Below, piece by piece: positions 15,095 to 20,564 of a stretch of DNA of 20,564 bases. Numbering within the stretch: the stretch's first letter is position 1; the number at the start of each line of letters is the position of its first letter. The stretch covers positions 1 to 20,564 of IMG/VR virus record IMGVR_UViG_3300031999_000238; one strand, written 5' to 3'. The notes under the pieces are model-generated. The model was not told the origin of the DNA and made no database searches. It worked only from the letters and a program-made list of their open reading frames with translations. This stretch comes from a virus. Both the position numbers and the translations under genes were made by a program.

Positions 15095-15510
15095 TGGCAG
15101 TAGAAGGCATAAACGAAGTTCTAAAAGCATTGGCTGAAGCAGTCCCAACAGGTGATGAAGTTCAATCAGTGTTAAAAGTTCAAGCGGATTTTCTTATTGC
15201 TAAAATAAAAGAAAAAGTCCCTGTTGATTCAGGTAATTTAAAAGATTCAATTCAATTTTTTAAACCTAAGAAAAAGAACTATTTAGTAGTTGGCCCTAAG
15301 TATAGAAAAGGCTCAAAAGGGTTTAAAAGAAAAGGTGCAAAAAGTGGGGGTAACCATGCTAACTTAGTCGAGTATGGATTTACTCATAAAAGCGGGAAGG
15401 TAATACCACCTAGACCATTTATGAGACCAGCATTTGACCAAAACAAGGAAGCTATTTTAAATATGATGGAGTCAAAACTAGGGGATTTAGTAGTTAAGAA
15501 ATTTGCATAA
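15094..15510 (+). CDS. HK97 gp10-like tail completion protein
   Basis: This is a 138-residue protein of the HK97 gp10 family. Diagnostic segments are KIKEKVPVDSGNLKDSIQF near 47-65, the basic GPKYRKGSKGFKRKGAKSGG stretch, HANLVEYGFTH, and PPRPFMRPAFDQNKE near the end. Members act at the neck or tail completion stage. The gene sits between head closure and the DUF3168-like gene with one-base overlaps on each side, the expected order. Confidence 0.9.
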   Translation: MAVEGINEVLKALAEAVPTGDEVQSVLKVQADFLIAKIKEKVPVDSGNLKDSIQFFKPKKKNYLVVGPKYRKGSKGFKRKGAKSGGNHANLVEYGFTHKSGKVIPPRPFMRPAFDQNKEAILNMMESKLGDLVVKKFA

Positions 15511-15893
15511 TGAGTATTAAGACTGAAATATTTGGAGCATTAACAAATATACTTGGTACAGGGGTATCGGTTTACCAGGTCAACAGACCAACTACCAATT
15601 ATAATATGCCTTGTGTTATATTCAATCAAATATCAACAGGCCCAAATAATACTAAAGATGGAGCAAGTGTAACAGATGATACTAGATTTCAAATTAATAT
15701 ACACACCACTCAATCGGCTGAGTGCAACACAATAGCCGATAACATAAGAAGCGGATTTGATTATTACTCAGGTGGCAATATACAAATAGTTTTTTTCGAT
15801 GACCAACAAGATGCCGATTTTGTAATGAATGCAGGCACATTGGGAGAATATTCAATAAGTCAAGACTATATAATAAGATACAACAGACAATAA
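15510..15893 (+). CDS. DUF3168-like tail completion / terminator protein
   Basis: This is a 127-residue protein. The start MSIKTEIFGALTNI, the LGTGVSVYQVNRPTTN segment, the YNMPCVIFNQIS motif and the RFQINIHTTQSAECNTIADN helix match the DUF3168 family, whose characterised relatives (lambda gpU / SPP1 gp17-like) cap the tail and join it to the head. It is followed one base later by a very small ORF and then by the tube genes, which is the usual place for this function. Confidence 0.82.
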   Translation: MSIKTEIFGALTNILGTGVSVYQVNRPTTNYNMPCVIFNQISTGPNNTKDGASVTDDTRFQINIHTTQSAECNTIADNIRSGFDYYSGGNIQIVFFDDQQDADFVMNAGTLGEYSISQDYIIRYNRQ

Positions 15894-15894
15894 A

Positions 15895-16092
15895 ATGGCA
15901 AGATATAAACTACAAAAAGACTATACCAACTCACAAGGCAGAGTTATAGAAGCAGGAACTATAATAGAAATACACGTTTCAGATATTGATAAATACACAA
16001 AGCTAGGGTGTATTGGTATTCCAAAAACAGAAAAGCCTGAAAACGCTATGGCAAAGCAACCAAAAAAAGAAACAAGAAAAATAATAAAATAA
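15895..16092 (+). CDS. small basic hypothetical protein
   Basis: This is a 65-residue protein. The N-terminal half (MARYKLQKDYTNSQGRVIEAGTI) reads like a small beta barrel of about 40 residues, and the end is a lysine-rich tail (KQPKKETRKIIK). I do not recognise it. One-base gaps on both sides place it in the structural operon. A minor neck or tail protein is possible, but only its position supports that. Confidence 0.6.
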   Translation: MARYKLQKDYTNSQGRVIEAGTIIEIHVSDIDKYTKLGCIGIPKTEKPENAMAKQPKKETRKIIK

Positions 16093-16093
16093 A

Positions 16094-16483
16094 ATGGCAG
16101 TAATATTAAACGGAACTTCATGTGTCATTAAAGTTGATACTGACACTATATCTTATGGCAAAACCGCTAACTTCAAAAGAGCGATGGCAACCAGGGAGAC
16201 AACAACAAAGGATTCAGCAGGATGGAAAGGTACTGCTGAAGCAATTAAATCAGGCTCATTCGATTTCAAAGGTTTAGTGTCTATGAACATCGGGTATGGG
16301 TTTATTGATTTATTCGCTATTGCAGCTAACAGACAACCATGCAGCGTTGAATACTACCAAGATGGTGTAACATTTACCGCTAACTGTTATATAACATCAA
16401 TGACTCAATCAGCGGAGGTTGAGGGTAGTGTTGAATTTGATGCCTCATTTGAGATTAATGGATTAATAACATCAGCAAACTAA
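16094..16483 (+). CDS. major tail tube protein, copy 1
   Basis: This 129-residue protein has the beta-rich pattern of siphovirus tail tube proteins: MAVILNGTSCVIKVDTD, then a TTTKDSAGWKGTAEA loop, SGSFDFKGLV, and a closing strand set QSAEVEGSVEFDASFEING. The 'TTTKDS.G...A.....W/S.S.dF.G' signature is shared with TP901-1-type tail proteins. It is clearly paralogous to the next gene, with roughly 40% identical residues by my hand alignment. It could form the tube alone or together with the second copy. No C-terminal Ig domain is attached. Confidence 0.82.
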   Translation: MAVILNGTSCVIKVDTDTISYGKTANFKRAMATRETTTKDSAGWKGTAEAIKSGSFDFKGLVSMNIGYGFIDLFAIAANRQPCSVEYYQDGVTFTANCYITSMTQSAEVEGSVEFDASFEINGLITSAN

Positions 16484-16490
16484 AAAAATT

Positions 16491-16901
16491 ATGTCAGTAA
16501 TATTAAACGGAACAGAAGTAAAACTATACATCGGGACAGGTGTAATAGCTAATGGCAAGAGTGCTAATCTTAAATTTTCAATGTCACCAAGAGACACAAC
16601 TACCAAGGATTCTAATGGTAATAGAGAACTTGCAGAAGGATTAATGAGTGCATCATTTGACTTCAAAGGATTGCTCGATCCAAATGCAACACCTTATGGA
16701 TTTTGGGAGCTTAACGATGCGTTAGAAAATAGAACTGTTATGACAGTTGTATTTAAGCAATTATTTGCAGGAGGTGGGGCTAAAAAATACACCGCATCTG
16801 CCTATTTGACATCATTAGACCAATCAGCGGAGGTAGAAGGTAATGTAGAATTTGGAGCATCATTCGAGGTAGATGGCCCAATGACTCAAGGAGCAGCATA
16901 A
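16491..16901 (+). CDS. major tail tube protein, copy 2 (paralogue)
   Basis: This is a 136-residue protein. It shares with the preceding gene the start M-x-VILNGT, the TTTKDSNG loop, SASFDFKGLL, and QSAEVEGNVEFGASFEVDG. It differs by a longer central insertion, KQLFAGGGAKKYTAS. Nucleotide similarity is still visible at both ends, for example the 16-base string TAATATTAAACGGAAC in each gene. The pair arose by tandem duplication and has since diverged. It is the last gene before the terminator at 16933. One copy may form the tube and the other a tail-end ring or minor subunit. Confidence 0.82.
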   Translation: MSVILNGTEVKLYIGTGVIANGKSANLKFSMSPRDTTTKDSNGNRELAEGLMSASFDFKGLLDPNATPYGFWELNDALENRTVMTVVFKQLFAGGGAKKYTASAYLTSLDQSAEVEGNVEFGASFEVDGPMTQGAA

Positions 16902-16932
16902 AGAACTCAGCATAGTAGTTATGTTGTTATTG

Positions 16933-16972
16933 AGGGGTGGCGGTATTGATTTATTTGCTACCCCTTTTTTTT
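16933..16972 (+). terminator. intrinsic terminator after the tail-tube genes
   Basis: AGGGGTGGC (16933-16941) pairs with GCTACCCCT (16957-16965), nine pairs with one G-U, around a 15-base loop, followed by eight T (16965-16972). It ends the long structural transcript. The end of its T-run also supplies the TTTG of the next promoter. Confidence 0.88.
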
Positions 16973-17001
16973 GATAACATAAATATTGTGCTTTAAATTT
17001 G
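16970..17001 (+). promoter_or_regulatory. Bacteroidota consensus promoter
   Basis: TTTG at 16970-16973 and TAAATTTG at 16994-17001 are separated by exactly 20 bases. This matches the primary-sigma consensus of Bacteroidota (TTTG-N19-21-TAnnTTTG). Transcription should begin near 17008, leaving a leader of under 20 bases before the ATG at 17026. It would drive the tail chaperone, tape measure and following genes. Confidence 0.72.
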
Positions 17002-17025
17002 TCAATCAATAACAATAATATAAAT

Positions 17026-17385
17026 ATGAAACAAGTAATTATTATCAACGAAAAAGAACATCCATTTGCATTGACATTTGGAGCTCTCCACAGATTAAAA
17101 AGAGACCATGGTATTTTAAACATCAATAAAGTCTTTTCAGAAATAGAAGAGGGTGGTTTTGAACCATTATGCAAAGTAGTTTTTGAAGGGGTAAAAAGTG
17201 GATATGGCAAAGAAAATAAAGAGAAAGACTTTACTCATAGCTATGATTCATTTGCTGACACTATTGACATTAAAGACATGAATATACTGGCTAATGCGAT
17301 AGTTGAGGCAATGACAGGTAAGCAAGAAACCAAACAAATTGAAGAAGGGAAAGCGGAGGTGGTAAGCCCAAACGAACAGAAATAG
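17026..17385 (+). CDS. tail assembly chaperone, G-like (unshifted product)
   Basis: This is a 119-residue protein. I chose the ATG at 17026; the TTG upstream at 16999 overlaps the promoter -7 element. The sequence (VIIINEKEHPFALTFGALHR, then GGFEPLCKVVFEGVKSGYG) fits the short first product of tail assembly chaperone pairs of the lambda gpG type, which coat the tape measure and recruit tube subunits. It lies between the tube genes and the tape measure gene, the conserved position. The last codons contain C_CCA_AAC at 17367-17373, where part of the ribosomes would shift by -1 and continue into the T-like extension. Those that do not shift stop at TAG 17383-17385. Confidence 0.8.
   Translation: MKQVIIINEKEHPFALTFGALHRLKRDHGILNINKVFSEIEEGGFEPLCKVVFEGVKSGYGKENKEKDFTHSYDSFADTIDIKDMNILANAIVEAMTGKQETKQIEEGKAEVVSPNEQK
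17367..17373 (+). promoter_or_regulatory. -1 frameshift slippery heptamer C_CCA_AAC
   Basis: The heptamer CCCAAAC lies in the correct phase: the zero frame reads AGC CCA AAC, fitting X_XXY_YYZ. After slippage the tRNAs re-pair on CCC AAA and translation continues with CGA ACA GAA in the -1 frame. The two frames are both open from 17343 to 17385, and the heptamer is inside that window. No strong downstream stem is obvious; a weak GATG/CATC pairing lies near 17391-17413. Confidence 0.78.
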
Positions 17386-17678
17386 ACTGGGATGAGTTGG
17401 AACAATCTGCATCATACTATGGGTTAAGAATTGGGGAGATATACGATTATACACCACGAGAATGGGCAAATTATATCAAAGGTAAAGACTCAGCTAAACA
17501 TGAACAATTGGAATACTCAAGAATGTTTTTTACTACGTTAGTAAATGCCCAACTATCCAAACCAATGCAACCTATTGCACTATTTCCTTTCCATTGGGAT
17601 AAAGAAACACAAAAAGAATATAAACTATCTGAGTACGACAGAATAAAAAAAGAATTAGAATCCAATAAATTAATGTAA
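17373..17678 (+). CDS. tail assembly chaperone T-like extension (made by -1 frameshift)
   Basis: This is the -1-frame part of the fused G-T chaperone: 101 residues after the slip, 217 in all when joined to residues 1-116 of the upstream gene. The frame is open from 17343 and has no ATG near its front; the only early start-like codon is TTG at 17397, which would drop the conserved lead RTEIDWDEL. The segment EIDWDELEQSASYYGL, then EIYDYTPREWANYIKG, resembles the T domain of phage chaperones in which an aromatic 'W-x-x-L...G....i...t..E' pattern is typical. The stop shares a base with the tape measure start. Confidence 0.75.
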   Translation, partial: RTEIDWDELEQSASYYGLRIGEIYDYTPREWANYIKGKDSAKHEQLEYSRMFFTTLVNAQLSKPMQPIALFPFHWDKETQKEYKLSEYDRIKKELESNKLM

Positions 17679-19762
17679 TGGCAGGTAGAAGTTTAAATAT
17701 ATCATTAGTAGCAACACTAACACCACTTGAGAAATCACTTGTAGCGGTTGGTAAAATGATGACTGATTTTGCTCAGTCTATTGCCTCGACCGATGCCAAA
17801 CTAGCTGATTCTATAAGGTCCTCGGTTGATACAATGAACACCGAACTTGCCAAGGTTAAGCAATCATTTGACAATGTAGGTAAGGATGGAGACGATGCAG
17901 GAAAGAAAGCAGGAGGTAGTTTAAGGACTCAACTAAGGGCAGCAACAGTTGAGGCCCAAAAAGCATCAGAAGAATTTGGAAGAATGTCTCCTCAATTTAT
18001 TGCAGCCGCTCAAAAGGCGGCCATGTTAAAAGATGAGATGGGGGATGTAGGTCAAGCAATTGATGCTTTAAACCCTGATGCTAAATTCAAAGCAGTATTA
18101 GGAGTGCTACAAGGTGTTACAGGTGGATTAATGGCTGTGCAAGGGGGAATGGCAGCATTTGGAATTGAAAGCGAAAATGCTCAAAAAACAATGGCTAAAC
18201 TTCAAGGCTTAATGGCTCTGTCTGAAGGAATAAATCAACTTGGAGGGTTAGCAGATTCAATGGGGGCATTTAAAACCCAAATAACAGCAGCAGTTATAGA
18301 GATGGGAGCAATGAAAGCAGCCATAGCAGCAACAGGTATAGGCTTACTTATTATTGGAGTAGGGTTACTTGCAGCCAATTGGGACTCAGTTGTAGAATCG
18401 ATGTCTGCTGCTGAAGTTAAGACGGAACGACTTGCAGAGGCTCAGAAAAAAATGAATGAGAAGTTTGAAAAGCAAGTAGAAGAGGGGCAGAAAAAAGAAA
18501 ATGATGCATTTGAAAAGAGTATTAAAATTGAAAAAAAATTAGGAGATAATAAAATTAAGGCGGCTGACAATGCTTTAAAAATGGCACAAGCCCAAGGTAA
18601 ACCCGAATCAGAACTTTTAAAACTTGGACTAGAAAAAAACAAAGCTGAACAAGAAGCCATAAAATTAATAATTGACAAGGCATCTCAGAATAATACCCAA
18701 ATGGCTTTGGAGTATAAACTTAAAGAAGACTTAAAACAAAAACAAGTTGAATACAATATCATGCAAGCTGATGGTGCTACTAAAGTAATTGGGCTGAATA
18801 AAAAAGCATCAAAAGAAATCAGAGAAAATGCATCCAAGAAACTAAAAGATGATCAAAATGCATTAAAAGCCTATGAAGAAAACGTGGAGGCGGGTATGCA
18901 GTATAATAAAAATATACTAGATCAAAAAAAGAAAGATGAAGATGATGTTCAAAAAGCATACGAAGAAAACCTTGAAGCTGGTATGCAATATAATAAACAA
19001 ATTATTGACCAAAAACTTCAATCAGTAAAAGACAATCAAAAAAAGGAACTTGAATTAATTACAAAATTCGGGATGGATAAACAAGATGTTGAGGAGGAGT
19101 TTGCAAAAATTAAAGCTGAAAATCCACTGCTTAACGATAAAGAGATATACGACCAAATGGCTACTAATTTTGAAAATGCTGCATTTAGAATGGTTAATGC
19201 AGGGCAACTAATTCAGCAAGCCTTTGCAAATTTAGCAACAAATGGCATTGTATTATTGGCTACTACGATAGGAGAGTTGATGGAAGGTGGAGGTAGTTTA
19301 GATTCATTCTTTAACTCACTTCTTTCAATGGTCGCTGATGCAGCGGTGCAATTAGGTAAGCAGTTTGTACAAATGGGGATATCAGCACTAATTATACAGA
19401 GTCAACTATTTATAAACCCTGCAGCAGCTATTGCAGCAGGTGCGGCTTTAATTGCAATAGGATCAGCAGCTAAATCAAGCATGGCAAACTTAGGCAAAGA
19501 GGAAACTACAGGATTTGCAGCAGGTGGTGTAGTATATGGCCCTACCAATGCTTTAATTGGTGAATACTCAGGTGCAAGTAATAACCCTGAAGTAGTTGCA
19601 CCATTAGATAAATTACAAGGTATATTAATGAGGTCAATGGGTGGCGGTGGCGGTGGCAATGTAATGGTGCAAGGTGTGATAAGTGGCAACAATATAAGAA
19701 TATCACAGGCTAAAAATTCAAGAGATTATAGTAGAATAACAGGCAGAGAAACAAGATTTTAA
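17678..19762 (+). CDS. tape measure protein
   Basis: This 694-residue protein sets tail length and fills the tube before DNA exit. It is long, alanine-, lysine- and glutamine-rich, and largely helical. A hydrophobic stretch lies at about 214-234 (ATGIGLLIIGVGLLAANW). Charged coiled coil covers about 240-480, and a second hydrophobic block lies at about 565-595 (PAAAIAAGAALIAIGS). A glycine run near 655 precedes a beta-like end. Residues 397-425 and 426-454 are a 29-residue tandem repeat, each beginning KAYEEN. No lysozyme or peptidase domain is seen. By the usual rule of about 0.15 nm per residue, the tail would be near 100 nm. It follows the chaperone with a one-base overlap, as in most siphoviruses. 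Confidence 0.9.
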   Translation: MAGRSLNISLVATLTPLEKSLVAVGKMMTDFAQSIASTDAKLADSIRSSVDTMNTELAKVKQSFDNVGKDGDDAGKKAGGSLRTQLRAATVEAQKASEEFGRMSPQFIAAAQKAAMLKDEMGDVGQAIDALNPDAKFKAVLGVLQGVTGGLMAVQGGMAAFGIESENAQKTMAKLQGLMALSEGINQLGGLADSMGAFKTQITAAVIEMGAMKAAIAATGIGLLIIGVGLLAANWDSVVESMSAAEVKTERLAEAQKKMNEKFEKQVEEGQKKENDAFEKSIKIEKKLGDNKIKAADNALKMAQAQGKPESELLKLGLEKNKAEQEAIKLIIDKASQNNTQMALEYKLKEDLKQKQVEYNIMQADGATKVIGLNKKASKEIRENASKKLKDDQNALKAYEENVEAGMQYNKNILDQKKKDEDDVQKAYEENLEAGMQYNKQIIDQKLQSVKDNQKKELELITKFGMDKQDVEEEFAKIKAENPLLNDKEIYDQMATNFENAAFRMVNAGQLIQQAFANLATNGIVLLATTIGELMEGGGSLDSFFNSLLSMVADAAVQLGKQFVQMGISALIIQSQLFINPAAAIAAGAALIAIGSAAKSSMANLGKEETTGFAAGGVVYGPTNALIGEYSGASNNPEVVAPLDKLQGILMRSMGGGGGGNVMVQGVISGNNIRISQAKNSRDYSRITGRETRF
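18866..19039 (+). repeat. 87-base in-frame tandem duplication in the tape measure gene
   Basis: Two 29-codon units, 18866-18952 and 18953-19039, both start KAYEEN-x-EAGMQYNK and agree at 20 of 29 residues by hand count. Many codons differ synonymously (GCC/GCA, TAT/TAC), so the duplication is old enough to have drifted while the peptide was kept. Confidence 0.75.
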
Positions 19763-20564
19763 TGGCAAACATAAAATATACATCAACATTTGTTTCAAGT
19801 AAAAACATTCAATATGTTGTTCAAATACATGACTTATATTTTTCAGGATCATCAACTGAAATAAGATTAGGAGGCGAGGGTTTTTCATTAAATGTAAATT
19901 CAAAGGGGGATGAGTTATATAAAGATGTTGTTAAAGCAACCGATTTAAGTATTGATATTTTTGTTGAAGATTTAACAATGGAAACGTATTTGAATACATT
20001 AATTGATAGAGCCGAGAAAACAATTTATATAACTATATTAAAAGATAATTTATACTATTGGGGTGGTGTTGTTCTTACTGATTTATTAAAGTTTGAATCA
20101 GCATCTTATCCATATATGACAAGTCTAAAAGCAATAGACTATATAGGTACATTAGTTGACTTACCTTTTAATTCAGAAAACTTTAGATTATTGACATCGA
20201 GTGGAGCTTATCCTGTTACTACTTTTTTTGCTGATATTTTAACCAATTCTTTTCCAGGCACAGGGTATTTTTACTTAAACTCAAATGAGTTATTTTCAAC
20301 ACAAAGCCCAATGTTTGAAACAACAATGGACTCAAATGCCGATGTATTTGAAAAAACATTAATACAAGTATTAGCATTTACAGATGATAATAATAATTTT
20401 TCTCTTAACTATTTTCAAGTATTAGAAAATTTGCTAACAACAATGGGTTCTAAGTTGATGTGGAGTGAAGGTAAATTTAGAATCATTGATGATAGAATGA
20501 ATGATTATTACACAACTTGGCAAGAATATGTGTATGATTATGATGGTAATTTTTTAACAAAAAA
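19762..20564 (+). CDS. distal tail / tail hub-like protein (3' end outside window)
   Basis: An open frame starts at ATG 19762, overlapping the tape measure stop by one base, and runs 267 codons to the window edge without a stop. The start reads MANIKYTSTFVSSKNIQYVV, followed by IHDLYFSGSSTEIRLGGEGF and DLSIDIFVED, a beta-rich pattern like tail proteins that follow the tape measure gene in Bacteroidota phages. Later parts (LYYWGGVVLTDLLKFES, MWSEGKFRIIDDR) resemble hub or Tal-type proteins in which repeated strand pairs bind the baseplate. No peptidase or glycan-hydrolase motif is seen so far. Assignment rests on location plus general fold; the C-terminal domain is unseen. Confidence 0.7.
   Translation, partial: MANIKYTSTFVSSKNIQYVVQIHDLYFSGSSTEIRLGGEGFSLNVNSKGDELYKDVVKATDLSIDIFVEDLTMETYLNTLIDRAEKTIYITILKDNLYYWGGVVLTDLLKFESASYPYMTSLKAIDYIGTLVDLPFNSENFRLLTSSGAYPVTTFFADILTNSFPGTGYFYLNSNELFSTQSPMFETTMDSNADVFEKTLIQVLAFTDDNNNFSLNYFQVLENLLTTMGSKLMWSEGKFRIIDDRMNDYYTTWQEYVYDYDGNFLTK

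Noticed and set aside
16921-16974. 17-codon ORF beginning MLLLRGGG between the tube genes and the chaperone
   Set aside because: It lies entirely over the terminator stem and T-run, so its codons are explained by the hairpin.
16860-17210. Minus-strand 116-codon ORF over the terminator and chaperone start
   Set aside because: It runs antisense across a clear terminator, promoter and conserved gene, and its sequence is low complexity without a domain.
17347-17353. GGGAAAG as an alternative frameshift heptamer
   Set aside because: The zero frame reads GGG AAA G, the wrong phase for X_XXY_YYZ slippage; CCCAAAC is in the right phase.
19402-19692. Minus-strand 96-codon proline/alanine-rich ORF
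   Set aside because: It is the antisense shadow of the glycine/alanine-rich end of the tape measure protein.
1-20564. Search by eye for tRNA genes, CRISPR repeats, integrase, attachment sites, lysis genes and toxin-antitoxin pairs
   Set aside because: No cloverleaf T-arm motif, regular spaced repeat array, tyrosine or serine recombinase motif, holin/endolysin or paired toxin-antitoxin genes were seen.

Overview
This window is a contiguous piece of a tailed-phage genome (free phage or prophage) with a Bacteroidota host, most likely a siphovirus with an HK97-type head. Every gene I accept is on the + strand. The host is inferred from low GC content, A-rich leaders in place of Shine-Dalgarno sequences, and one consensus Bacteroidota promoter (TTTG-N20-TAAATTTG, 16970-17001). 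Several proteins also look like familiar Bacteroidota-phage families. I see no integrase, attachment site, tRNA, CRISPR array or insertion sequence.

Layout. (1) 1-4674 is an early, replication-type region. It holds a gene tail, a small possible HTH protein, a zinc-ribbon protein, a helicase-DNA methyltransferase fusion, a DUF4373-type (Lin1244/Lin1753-like) replication protein, two hypotheticals and a small SSB-like protein. (2) 4692-8177 is a tight five-gene cassette: three GT-A-like glycosyltransferases, an FkbM-type methyltransferase and a GT-B glycosyltransferase. It overlaps the terminase gene by one base. (3) 8177-10597 is packaging: terL, then terS, then a small ORF. (4) 10760-14102 is the head: portal, HK97-type prohead protease and major capsid protein. 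(5) 14156-16092 holds the head-tail connector, head closure, gp10-like and DUF3168-like genes plus one small ORF. (6) 16094-16901 holds two tandem paralogous tail-tube proteins, closed by an intrinsic terminator. (7) 17026-20564 is a new transcription unit: a tail assembly chaperone with a programmed -1 frameshift (C_CCA_AAC), the tape measure protein, and the first 267 codons of a distal-tail or hub-like protein cut by the window edge.

How it works together. The early genes copy and probably methylate the DNA. TerL and TerS package it into a capsid made by portal, protease and capsid protein. The connector set joins the tail, whose tube (possibly two subunit types) is laid down around the tape measure with the G/GT chaperone. 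The glycosyltransferase/FkbM cassette may glycosylate the virion or remodel the host surface glycan; the sequence does not say which.

Points that repay a second look are the frameshift signal, the duplicated tail tube, the glycan cassette, the 17-pair leader hairpin at 2826-2890, the helicase-methyltransferase, and the hairpin between the capsid and connector genes.
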